Shown: piece by piece, positions 31,930-39,569 of the stretch
Layout: each line of letters starts with the position of its first letter
Numbering within the stretch: the first letter of the stretch is position 1
Assembly: GCA_900548495.1 (NCBI GenBank)
Contig: URKT01000006.1
Coordinates: 1-39,569, forward strand
Length of the DNA: 39,569 nucleotides
Source of the DNA: an uncultured Collinsella sp.
GTDB lineage: Bacteria; Actinomycetota; Coriobacteriia; Coriobacteriales; Coriobacteriaceae
Direction of reading: 5' to 3'
Notes under the pieces: generated by a model
The model's database searches: none
Told to the model about the DNA's origin: nothing
The model's input: the letters and a program-made list of their open reading frames with translations, nothing else
Made by a program: the position numbers and the translations under genes

Positions 31930-33483
31930 TCACTCTGGAAGAACCTTTTCAATATAGACGGTGTGTTCGCCAACAATGTCCCAGGCAAGACCATCGGATT
32001 TCTCCGAGATTTTCAGCTTACCTTTTGATACGTAACGGACGCGTGCTTCGCAATAGATGCCGCATATGTCCATGAATGGGGTCTCTTCGATTACGAAAGA
32101 GCATTCCTCATCGGGCTGGCGCAGCGCATCCTTCCCGTAATCGACTAACGTCAATGACAATGTACCCGACCAGCTTTGATTCCTCCTATCGAGCTTTCTT
32201 GCGAAGTAGGCAAGTCCTTCAAGGAACCCCTCAGCGTAGATGGAGCCGTCTAAAACTGGATCTATGCCGAAGAACTGGCAGACCCGCAGAAGCGCTTCAA
32301 AGAAGGCAACCCGGCTTTCCCATGTATCGCCAACGTCTAGATCAGCCAACGTACAGTACGAGGCATCGCTTGGGTCGCCATACAGGCTACAGAGGCCAAG
32401 TCGTCTGCTCTTTGCAAGCTCCGCGAGAAATCGCGCGCCTTTAAGGGCGGTCTTTACCGTATGCCCTTCGAACCTAGGCGTAAGGTTAATATGAAAAGTC
32501 AAAGCCGTCATGGCCTCACCATCAACAGGAACGGGGTACTCAAGCTCAATCTTGATGGGGCATTCTTTCTGATCCACATTTGACCTTAGTCCAACCTCGG
32601 TTCCAAGTCTCACCGTCTTTAAGGTCACATAGAGGGATGACGCACCGGCATTGACATCTCCCGCATAGAGGAGCAGCGTGCTAGGACGTTCATCAGGTGT
32701 CGAAAAGGCAGAAACAGAAACGCATTCGATCTCTTCATCAGGAAGCGTGATTAGCGGTTCGAACTCGATGTCCTCAGACGAGAGCGTGAATGGTTTTCCT
32801 TCGCGTTGCAACGCCTCGAGCGCAATAAACCCTTCCTCGCTCTTTGCCTTCATGTTGAACAGAGGAATCTCTTCGGTTACACCGGGCCTAGCGGCGTAGA
32901 TCACCGTTGTTGAGTTGCCGTTTGTGACAACAGTCGTTTGGAGCCTATCATCGCAAGTGACATCGTTGAGACGTTTTGCCCCGTTTCGAATCATGTCAAT
33001 CGGTCTATTCCCGCTTTGCAGCGCAATCGCTTCGAGCTGATCCTGCGTATTCGGGTAAAACTCCTTACGCACCCTAGGGCATTCGATTAGCATTGCCGCG
33101 ATTTCGGAGGCGAAATGGCATTCGATAGTCATATCCGGATGCTCATCCCTCAATTCGTCAAGCGCCCTCATGGCGGCAGGAGTCGGATCCTTTGAGCACA
33201 TCAGAATCCACTTAAATCCTCGGCGTTTGGCAAGGGCGGCATTAAGCGAATCTTTGACTTGTTTAACCTGGGATTTGCCGAACGAATTTTTGAAGAACTT
33301 GAATTGGTAGATCTCGACGGGTTCCCCAAACGAACCTACATAAGCATCGATTCCTTCATCTCCGCCGTGCCCATTAACCGTGCGAACAAGGGGATTCTTA
33401 GCATGGACAAGCGCAAAACAAAGGTTCTCCCACCTGTCAGGATCAAGTGTGTTGAAGTCGAAATCGTCTTTCAGCTCTGCCAA
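31930..33483 (-). CDS. Mrr-like PD-(D/E)XK nuclease-domain protein, fifth gene of the restriction operon
   Basis: A 517-aa protein. The N-terminal ~130 residues look like a restriction-endonuclease-like fold of the Mrr type: WENLCFALVHAKNP, GHGGDEGIDAYVG (Asp near 45) and EIYQFKFFKN (QxK near 59-61), then KRRGFKWILMCSKDPTPAA. The remaining ~380 residues are mixed alpha/beta and unassigned; they might sense DNA, nucleotide or protein. It starts with TTG immediately after the McrC-like stop (TAG-TTG) with GGAGAA upstream, so it is coupled to the restriction subunits. It may be an additional effector, a second nuclease or a helper. The last gene of the operon; no terminator seen. Confidence 0.65.
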   Translation of the reverse strand: MAELKDDFDFNTLDPDRWENLCFALVHAKNPLVRTVNGHGGDEGIDAYVGSFGEPVEIYQFKFFKNSFGKSQVKQVKDSLNAALAKRRGFKWILMCSKDPTPAAMRALDELRDEHPDMTIECHFASEIAAMLIECPRVRKEFYPNTQDQLEAIALQSGNRPIDMIRNGAKRLNDVTCDDRLQTTVVTNGNSTTVIYAARPGVTEEIPLFNMKAKSEEGFIALEALQREGKPFTLSSEDIEFEPLITLPDEEIECVSVSAFSTPDERPSTLLLYAGDVNAGASSLYVTLKTVRLGTEVGLRSNVDQKECPIKIELEYPVPVDGEAMTALTFHINLTPRFEGHTVKTALKGARFLAELAKSRRLGLCSLYGDPSDASYCTLADLDVGDTWESRVAFFEALLRVCQFFGIDPVLDGSIYAEGFLEGLAYFARKLDRRNQSWSGTLSLTLVDYGKDALRQPDEECSFVIEETPFMDICGIYCEARVRYVSKGKLKISEKSDGLAWDIVGEHTVYIEKVLPE

Positions 33484-34941
33484 CTATTCTCCGTTCTCCC
33501 AAATCTTCTTCATGGATTCCGTGTCAATCCTCTCGCCTCGCAGATACGTCTCAAACACCGCGCTGGCAGGCAACGCCCACATGTGGATGTAATTGCTAAA
33601 CGGCGGCTCCACCTCACCCATGATTTTAGGAAACGAAACCCTCGCCAGCTCTTTAAGTTCGCTCTCTGCGCTTGGCACCAAAAACGCGTTAACCACGTAG
33701 TCGAAACCGTGGTCAAGAACAAAATCCTTGTACGCCGATTGGTAGAGAAACTGCTTCGTCACCGACTCGAGTCCGGGCTGCTTCTCAATTTTTCTAGCGA
33801 CCTCCGGGACGTAGTACTTCGCGTCGTAAATCGCGAACACGCGGCGTCCATCTTCGTCCGTGGCGAAAGCGATGATGTCGGGGATAAGCGTCGCGACAGG
33901 ATCGCACTCGATGTAGCGCTCGTCCCGTCGCTGTTCCCACTTCGGAGACTCGATGATGCCCAGGAGCGTGTCTCGCTTGCGCTCAATCCACTCGCCCTTA
34001 AGCGGAAAGCCGAGTTTCCCGAGCTTCGAATCGAGCTCGTCCCCAAACGCCGTTTTGCATGCCATCTCCCACAGATGGAAGAAGCTTGATGAGCCCAACG
34101 CGCTGATCTCATCGTGCTCCGTCGTGCTTTCACGATTCAACAGGTAGCGCCACAGAAGGTCGAGCACGGCGACTTTCCAATCGATGAACTGCGAATCACG
34201 TTCACGTTCGAGACGCCACTCAAGCGTCTCGGGATCGCCGAAATCGCTCACCTCTTCATCTGAAAGCTCCACTTCGTCAAGAGACAGTAAGTCTCCGACG
34301 TGGGCATCGAAGAGCTGCTTCGAGCACTCAGTCAGCACCGCGCGGTGTAAGCGGGTGATGAAGTCGGATTCATCGCGCAGCGTCATGCGGGTCTCGTATT
34401 CGACATAGATCGGGCGGCCACCAGAAAGCAAAGGAAGATGGTTGCTAATTGTTCGGCCCCAATCGATGGTGCCGGAGCCGTTAAGCTCGCGACCCTCGAC
34501 ATAGTTCGAATACACCCCGTACTCAGCATAGAGCTCCAACAGTGCCAACATCACCGGGAGCCTGTCATCAGTCTGCTCGCCATCGTCCGAAAGCGTGGGC
34601 ATGATGGCTCTCCCGGCGTCGCGCTTGAGCAGACGCATGACCTGGCGCAGTTCGTCGCGCGAGGGCACCACCTCCTTGAAGTACTTTGGGTACGCGATTA
34701 TCACAATACCCGCGACCATGACTATTCCAACGAAGTTGAACTGATAACGTTCATCGTCCTTGGCGCCGTCCTCGTCAAAGGCATCCGTATCCTTAGCGGA
34801 CTTGTCGGTGCGATATCTCACGATACCGCGGGTCATCAGCCCCTCAATCACTAGGAGAGCTTGCCCCGGCTCCATGCCGAACTTGTCGGCAAGCGTCGTT
34901 ACGGAATACGGTTTTAGCTCGCGCACATATGCTTGGCGCAT
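33484..34941 (-). CDS. LlaJI/McrC-like restriction subunit
   Basis: A 485-aa partner of the McrB-like GTPase, of the LlaJI restriction-endonuclease family. The N-terminus is a winged-helix-like segment (RELKPYSVTTLADKFGMEPGQALLVIEGLM). The C-terminal half carries a PD-(D/E)XK core: PDIIAFATDEDGRRVFAIYDAKYY, with catalytic Asp near 353 and D-A-K near 372. In McrBC/LlaJI systems this subunit binds the GTPase hexamer and cuts DNA after translocation. It begins 6 nt after the McrB-like stop and ends directly against the Mrr-like gene. Confidence 0.82.
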   Translation of the reverse strand: MRQAYVRELKPYSVTTLADKFGMEPGQALLVIEGLMTRGIVRYRTDKSAKDTDAFDEDGAKDDERYQFNFVGIVMVAGIVIIAYPKYFKEVVPSRDELRQVMRLLKRDAGRAIMPTLSDDGEQTDDRLPVMLALLELYAEYGVYSNYVEGRELNGSGTIDWGRTISNHLPLLSGGRPIYVEYETRMTLRDESDFITRLHRAVLTECSKQLFDAHVGDLLSLDEVELSDEEVSDFGDPETLEWRLERERDSQFIDWKVAVLDLLWRYLLNRESTTEHDEISALGSSSFFHLWEMACKTAFGDELDSKLGKLGFPLKGEWIERKRDTLLGIIESPKWEQRRDERYIECDPVATLIPDIIAFATDEDGRRVFAIYDAKYYVPEVARKIEKQPGLESVTKQFLYQSAYKDFVLDHGFDYVVNAFLVPSAESELKELARVSFPKIMGEVEPPFSNYIHMWALPASAVFETYLRGERIDTESMKKIWENGE

Positions 34942-34947
34942 CGTAGA

Positions 34948-36900
34948 TTACTCCCCGGCATCGACATCGTCAGCATCATCGGCGTGACCGTAAACTAGAT
35001 GGTCATCGAAGCCGTTGCCGAAAATGCCCACACCGATTCTGTCAAACGCCTCGCATACCTTTGCGTAAGTGTTGAACTCCCTCTTGAACATCTTCGTCCG
35101 CTTGGTCTTGCCGGCGTCCTCGTAGAGATAGAGCAATACTTTGTCCTTGAAAACACGAGGGAAGCGCTCAGGCGTAAGAGCTGAGGGCGCAATAAAGAAC
35201 GGTCCGAGCAGCTTGTCCTCGTTGATTCTCAGATCATCGCTTGCCATGAATTCGTTGATGGCGTGCCTCAATCTGTTCCACACGACAGTGCGCTTACCGC
35301 AGGGAACCTCGATTTCGCTCAAGGCCTTGCCACCCACATCAGCATTCTCGCCTTCATCGATTCCCATGTAACGGAAGTCCCAGCGGCGCTTGAAGGCTGT
35401 GTCCATGGGAAAGACACCCTGGTCGGCGCTGTTCATAGTCGCCCAAATGTACATGTTTGGAGGCAACGAGAGCCGCTCGGTCTCCATTGACAAGCGATGC
35501 TGTTCATCGATTAGTTTTACGGGGTCTGTAGCATGGCCGTTGGTAGCGTATTCGGAAAGGAAGACCGAAAGATGGTCGCGCATCTCCCTCGGCGCTGCGA
35601 CCTCGTATTCGCTTCGCCCGTCAGCATCGCGGTCAAGCAGCTGGAACACATCGCCAAACACAGAGGCAGGATTGGCTCGATTTATTTCCTCCACGATAAG
35701 AAGGAAGTTCTCGTCGGGATTCTGCACAGCCTTAACGTATGTCTCAAGAAACGGACCCGGCACAAATTCGTAAGAGATGTACGACTCCAGTTCGCTAACA
35801 GACTCGCCAACATCGTCCCTGTATCTGGTGATCGGCTTGAAGCACCCGACGAACTGTGGGTACGTGTAGTCAGGGTAGAACGTTACGCGCGTGACGTTCT
35901 CTCGCACAAAAGAATCCTTCGCAAGCTTGTTTAGCTGATACGACTTACCAGTGCCGGGTGCACCGAAAAAAATGAGGTTACGAGGTTCATTCAAGGGCTT
36001 GACGTTAGAACGGTTTTCCATGGTGTTCCTTTCGAGAGTGTCTAGCTTGACATTGGCAAGCTGCAAGCCAACACGAATGCGCGAAACGTAAGCCTCAAGT
36101 TCCGCTTTTTTAGCATCTTTGGAAACAGAGACCGTGCGACCACCAATAACTAAATCAGGGAAAAGGCCTGCTTCGATGGCTGACTTGAGTATCCTTGTCG
36201 GCCCCTGCGCTTCTTTGCCCTCAACTAGGTCGACGCCCGTATTATCCTTATCTTCCAATAACGAACCGTAGACGCCACTGATGTCAAATACGGTCCCCGA
36301 ATCACCCTTGCACGTCTTATAAAGAGCCGGCTCAGAAAACACCGCCAGCATCCTCGTTAGCCTAGTCTCAATATCATCGGAGCACAGGATGCGCCCTTCA
36401 GTAAGCCAGCTCATAAGAACACGAGCAAATCCGTCAGGATCGGTTTCCTCCAGGATGCCCACAAGGTCCAGATTAGAACTGAAGCGAATCGATTTCTGGA
36501 ATCGCAGCCCTCCCTTCCTTTCGGAAGACCTGTTGAGCGTGCCATCCGTAAAGCTCAGCGTTCCCAAGCGCCAAATAAGCTCGAACGGAGCGTTGAGCGC
36601 TTCCATTTGGCTTGTGAGGAGAGGATTGTTCTTAAGACAGGACTCAATATCTGCAGAGCTTAGTTCAACGCCGTGATCTGCAGCATAGCCCTCAATACTC
36701 TCAACGAGTTCCTCATTGATTAGACCACCCTCATCCGAAGCACCACTGGAACGTCCGTATGAGACTTCGGCAGACTTATCGTTCACAAGCCAAAGAATTA
36801 TCAGCAGGGCAATAGCGGCTTTCGGTTTGGGGAGCGAAGTCTTAGTAATTAGTCTCGGATCGAGTGGCGCTGAAAGTGTATAAGGAAATGGAACAGTCAC
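34948..36900 (-). CDS. McrB-like AAA+ GTPase of the restriction complex
   Basis: A 650-aa protein. About 300 N-terminal residues form an unassigned, probably DNA-recognition region. The McrB-type AAA+ domain follows: Walker A FFGAPGTGKS (near 312-320), Walker B LLIVEEINRANPASVFGD (near 403) and MNSADQGVFPMDTAFKRRW (near 488), the position of McrB's MNTADRS GTP-specificity motif. It is altered here (ADQG), so nucleotide preference could differ. In LlaJI this protein drives long-range translocation. GTG start at 36900 after AGGTAA, 13 nt after the C5 methyltransferase stop. Confidence 0.87.
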   Translation of the reverse strand: MTVPFPYTLSAPLDPRLITKTSLPKPKAAIALLIILWLVNDKSAEVSYGRSSGASDEGGLINEELVESIEGYAADHGVELSSADIESCLKNNPLLTSQMEALNAPFELIWRLGTLSFTDGTLNRSSERKGGLRFQKSIRFSSNLDLVGILEETDPDGFARVLMSWLTEGRILCSDDIETRLTRMLAVFSEPALYKTCKGDSGTVFDISGVYGSLLEDKDNTGVDLVEGKEAQGPTRILKSAIEAGLFPDLVIGGRTVSVSKDAKKAELEAYVSRIRVGLQLANVKLDTLERNTMENRSNVKPLNEPRNLIFFGAPGTGKSYQLNKLAKDSFVRENVTRVTFYPDYTYPQFVGCFKPITRYRDDVGESVSELESYISYEFVPGPFLETYVKAVQNPDENFLLIVEEINRANPASVFGDVFQLLDRDADGRSEYEVAAPREMRDHLSVFLSEYATNGHATDPVKLIDEQHRLSMETERLSLPPNMYIWATMNSADQGVFPMDTAFKRRWDFRYMGIDEGENADVGGKALSEIEVPCGKRTVVWNRLRHAINEFMASDDLRINEDKLLGPFFIAPSALTPERFPRVFKDKVLLYLYEDAGKTKRTKMFKREFNTYAKVCEAFDRIGVGIFGNGFDDHLVYGHADDADDVDAGE

Positions 36901-36913
36901 GGGCGTTACCTAT

Positions 36914-37978
36914 CTAATCATTCTTCATATCGTCCAATATACGTTCGGCGATTGCTTTGCCAAGCAACGGTGGAACGGCATTGCCGACCTGCTTCATCTG
37001 CGAAGATTTACTTCCATAGAAGTGGAAAGTATCAGGGAAGGATTGAATTCTGGCAGCTTCTCGAGTAGTGATAGCCCGATTGAGATACGGATGGGTGAAC
37101 TCTCCGGAAGAGGGCGTATCGTAGCGCGTAGTTATCGTCTTGGCGATGCCGTCTTTTTTCATGCGGCACCAGGTGCCACTGTAGATTGATTTAGTATGGT
37201 GTTCCTCCGGCAGCATCTCCTTGCCGCACTCAGGCGCAATCATTTCGAGCCTTTCAAGCGTTACCCTGCTATGGCGTGTCGCGATATGATTGCACAGCTC
37301 GTTTGAGCCGGCTCGAAGCATACATTGATAACCGCTCTGTGGGGGATTCCTATATCCCTGCTCTTCAGACCCTTCACCAGATTCGAGGTAGCTTAAGTCG
37401 CTTATAGCGTCCCAGACAGTGGTGTGTGCTCCATTAGGTTTCGGGAGGGAAATAGGCTCTGTTGCCCCGAGTTTTCCCAGAATGCATGTACGGTGTCTAT
37501 CCTGTGGCACGCCGAAATCCGCAGCGCACAGGACGCCACAGCTGACAGCATAGCCAATACCACTGAACAGCTCGATTATCTCGTCCTTGAAGTATCCTCC
37601 TTCTGTTGTAAGGAGATTCGGAACGTTTTCTATTACGAAGTACTTGGGCTTTACCCGCTTCACAACCTCGAAGTAATAACGAAAAAGAAAATTGCGCGGA
37701 TCATTAATACTTTTCCGGCTGCCCTTCTGCGAAAACCCCTGACAAGGAGGTCCTCCAATAACGGCCGTGACCTTGCCTTCGTAAGGTCCGAAGGTATCGT
37801 CCACAGGTAGTTTAGTAATATCTTCCACAATCATCCTCGTGTCAGGACGGTTTCGCTTATACGCTTCGGCAATAGAGGGGTCAAACTCGTTTGCCAAGGC
37901 AACTTCGAAACCTGCCATCTCAAAACCAAGAGATAGACCCCCTACGCCTGCAAATAAATCGATTACAGTAGGTTTCAT
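36914..37978 (-). CDS. C5-cytosine DNA methyltransferase
   Basis: Methylates carbon 5 of cytosine in a specific DNA sequence, protecting it from the operon's nuclease. The 354-aa product shows all the key motifs: I DLFAGVGGLSLGFEMAG, IV GGPPCQGFSQKG (catalytic Cys near 79), VI FVIENVPNLL, VIII QDRHRTCILG and X GNAVPP. The target-recognition region lies at about residues 200-300. Its ATG abuts the stop of the beta-class methyltransferase (TAAATG). Confidence 0.93.
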   Translation of the reverse strand: MKPTVIDLFAGVGGLSLGFEMAGFEVALANEFDPSIAEAYKRNRPDTRMIVEDITKLPVDDTFGPYEGKVTAVIGGPPCQGFSQKGSRKSINDPRNFLFRYYFEVVKRVKPKYFVIENVPNLLTTEGGYFKDEIIELFSGIGYAVSCGVLCAADFGVPQDRHRTCILGKLGATEPISLPKPNGAHTTVWDAISDLSYLESGEGSEEQGYRNPPQSGYQCMLRAGSNELCNHIATRHSRVTLERLEMIAPECGKEMLPEEHHTKSIYSGTWCRMKKDGIAKTITTRYDTPSSGEFTHPYLNRAITTREAARIQSFPDTFHFYGSKSSQMKQVGNAVPPLLGKAIAERILDDMKND

Positions 37979-38956
37979 TTAACTGCTAACTCCCATGCGC
38001 TGCATAGCAATATCAAAGTAGTTTTCGTCGAGTTCTATTCCGATGAACTTTCGGCCGAGCCCCTTTGCAGATACGCCAGAACTACCACTTCCCATGAAGG
38101 GGTCGAGAACGACTTCGCCAGGGTTGGTGAGCGTTTTGACGAAGTAATCCATCAGCTCAACAGGCTTTTGGGTCGGATGCTTCCCGAACTCCTTCTCACT
38201 TTTTGGGGTGACTGGAGACTCAAAGAAATCATGCAGGGCCTTGCCATCATTGTTAAACGTTCCTGTTTTAGCATCATTGACGAAATAGACCCACGACTCA
38301 GTTGAATTAATGAAATGAAGGTTCATGTTGCGTGGCATGGGGTTTAGCTTATGCCAGGTTCCAGTGGTCTTGTAATAGAAGCCGTGTTTCTGTGCCAATC
38401 CAATAAGCGTTTCAAGCTTAATAACGGCCATAAAGACGATGAGCGCGCCACCCTTGCGAACAACACGGGCCGCTTCGCCAAAAAAGCTATCCATTGACTC
38501 GGCCCAGTCGTCAGCACCTAGGTTGTCCCAACCGGCAGCCCCAAAATAGTTTTCGCGCATTCGCCTAAGGTTCGTCGCCCGCTCCTGCATAAAAAGCCCA
38601 AGATTATAAGGAGGGTCGGTAAGAAGCAAATCGACGCTGCCGTCAGCAATACCCTCCATCGAGACCAAGCAATCACCATTGATTAGGCGAACACCGTCGC
38701 GATTAATCTCTGCCCTGAATTCGCGGTTGCCGTTGAGGGCCGAGACGGCGGATACATAGTCTTTATAAGAAGTCTTTTTTCGCGTGTGAGCAGCCGCGCC
38801 ATCCCGCCATTCCTTAACTGCATCCCAGTCAAATCTCCACTGCCGGCCAATCTTTGCCGCGGGGAAATCACGGGTCTTGATCCAGTTGCGGATTGTCTCG
38901 GGGGTAACGTTAAAATAGGCAGCGACATCATCCATGCGCGCTAGTTTGTTTTGCAT
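37979..38956 (-). CDS. HTH-fused beta-class DNA amino-methyltransferase (N6-adenine or N4-cytosine)
   Basis: A 325-aa protein. The N-terminal excisionase/MerR-like helix-turn-helix (RMDDVAAYFNVTPETIRNWI, then KIGRQWRFDWDAVKEW) is joined to a methyltransferase with motif IV LLLTDPPYNLG (near 112) before motif I LDPFMGSGSSG (near 285). That order defines the beta class, and DPPY favours adenine. KHPTQKPVELMDYFVKT is motif X. The HTH could bind the operon promoter, coupling modification to autoregulation, or aid target recognition. ATG at 38956 is preferred; the open frame continues to 39094 without a better site. Confidence 0.87.
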   Translation of the reverse strand: MQNKLARMDDVAAYFNVTPETIRNWIKTRDFPAAKIGRQWRFDWDAVKEWRDGAAAHTRKKTSYKDYVSAVSALNGNREFRAEINRDGVRLINGDCLVSMEGIADGSVDLLLTDPPYNLGLFMQERATNLRRMRENYFGAAGWDNLGADDWAESMDSFFGEAARVVRKGGALIVFMAVIKLETLIGLAQKHGFYYKTTGTWHKLNPMPRNMNLHFINSTESWVYFVNDAKTGTFNNDGKALHDFFESPVTPKSEKEFGKHPTQKPVELMDYFVKTLTNPGEVVLDPFMGSGSSGVSAKGLGRKFIGIELDENYFDIAMQRMGVSS

Positions 38957-39250
38957 GCCAAGAACCGCTTCCTGTAAACAACCAAAAATAACACGAAATA
39001 ACAGAAGATTAATTCTATTGAAGTGCGGCGGGCGCGCCAACCCTAGCGAAGCGAATAGTTCAGAAAAGTCATTTTCCGCCGACCACACACGCACAGCCAG
39101 CCACGACTAGGGATGGCAACGGAACGGACCACCCTCGACGCCGGCGGCAGCCGAGCCGCATCCTCATAACGATTTAGCCGTCAGTTGAATCGGGCGCTTG
39201 ACCGAGGTGAGATAATGTCCACGACTATCAACGCAAACAGGGAGCACGCA
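38957..39250. other. Intergenic region with divergent promoters
   Basis: No gene is seen. The left third, next to the methyltransferase, is A/T-rich (with AGATTAATTCT, an imperfect palindrome at about 39005) and probably contains the operon promoter. The right part is G/C-rich like the core genome. The composition change near 39020 may mark the edge of the acquired restriction operon. Confidence 0.5.
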
Positions 39251-39569
39251 ATGGTAGACAACGAGATTGGACCCTCGACGGACGGCGAGCGAGAGGGACT
39301 CGTGGCAAAACAGCTCGCATCCACCAAAATCCACCTCGCGCTCACTCAGGAGCGGGCAGACGTCTCCGGCGCCATCACGCTCCCGCTCGAACGAATCCCC
39401 CAGCTCGGCATAGCGCTCGCCTCACTCCCCTCGACATTCCGCACTGTCACCAATACGGTGAGCGTGCCTATGCTGCTCCAACCAACCGACAAGTTTGGCA
39501 ATCCGCTTGACCCGTCGATACTCCAATCGTTCAAGGACGGCAGCGGCCTCATGGGATCCTACCGCGATG
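39251..39569 (+). CDS. Unknown protein, N-terminal part (runs off the window)
   Basis: Not recognised. 106 residues are visible from MVDNEIGPSTDGEREGLV to the edge, open throughout. AGGGAG lies 6 nt before the ATG. The segment ITLPLERIPQLGIALASLPSTFRTVTNTV is amphipathic; there is no signal peptide. Codon use is typical of the core genome, so it probably belongs to the chromosome on the far side of the restriction operon. Confidence 0.65.
   Translation, partial: MVDNEIGPSTDGEREGLVAKQLASTKIHLALTQERADVSGAITLPLERIPQLGIALASLPSTFRTVTNTVSVPMLLQPTDKFGNPLDPSILQSFKDGSGLMGSYRD

Noticed and set aside
1..39569. tRNA or rRNA genes
   Set aside because: No cloverleaf-compatible GTTCGAATC-type T-arm with matching acceptor stem, and no rRNA sequence, was recognised in the intergenic regions.

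Overview
The window looks like chromosomal DNA of a high-GC, anaerobic actinobacterium of the class Coriobacteriia, most likely Collinsella or a close relative. This is inferred from the protein sequences, the gene order, the G/C-rich codon use, frequent GTG/TTG starts and strong GGAGG-type ribosome binding sites. It was not checked by any search.

Region by region. (1) Positions 1-7842 are housekeeping genes: the 5' part of tyrS, a U32-family protein, a class A penicillin-binding protein with a Thr/Gly/Pro-Thr tail, argR, a family 2 glycosyltransferase and truA. (2) Positions 7935-17787 are one long minus-strand ribosomal block, read rplE-rpsN-rpsH-rplF-rplR-rpsE-rpmD-rplO-secY-adk-map-infA-rpmJ-rpsM-rpsK-rpsD-rpoA-rplQ, closed by a clear terminator. 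It starts abruptly at rplE: rplN and rplX, which usually come first, are absent. A 131-nt nested palindrome sits between map and infA. (3) Positions 18099-28043 hold a ygeXYWZ / xdhC-yqeB-yqeC / mocA cluster. In gut anaerobes this gene set is tied to purine or uric acid catabolism and to maturation of selenium-dependent molybdenum hydroxylases. A YheO/DauR-type regulator diverges from dpaL (ygeX), and the shared promoter region carries two AACAAA-N3-TTTGTT operators 51 bp apart. A 65-nt palindrome in two near-identical copies flanks the xdhC-yqeB-yqeC block. No molybdenum hydroxylase gene is in view.

(4) Positions 28167-31929 are accessory DNA: a low-complexity membrane protein, a translationally coupled two-gene unit (unknown 128-aa protein plus a HEPN-like 211-aa protein), a four-copy direct-repeat array with a 33-34 bp period, an unknown 140-aa protein and a decayed IS256-type transposase. 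(5) Positions 31930-38956 are a five-gene, same-strand restriction-modification operon of LlaJI/McrBC type. It encodes an HTH-fused beta-class amino-methyltransferase, a C5-cytosine methyltransferase, an McrB-like AAA+ GTPase, an LlaJI/McrC-like nuclease subunit and an additional Mrr-like PD-(D/E)XK protein. Gaps are 0, 13, 6 and 0 nt. The stretch is visibly more A/T-rich than its surroundings, which suggests horizontal acquisition. A partial unknown gene runs off the right edge.

The most interesting material is the five-gene restriction operon with mixed methylation chemistry and a fifth, unassigned nuclease-like component. After that come the HEPN-like pair next to the repeat array, the operator pair of the purine cluster, and the dispersed palindromes, one of which lies at the point where the ribosomal operon is interrupted.
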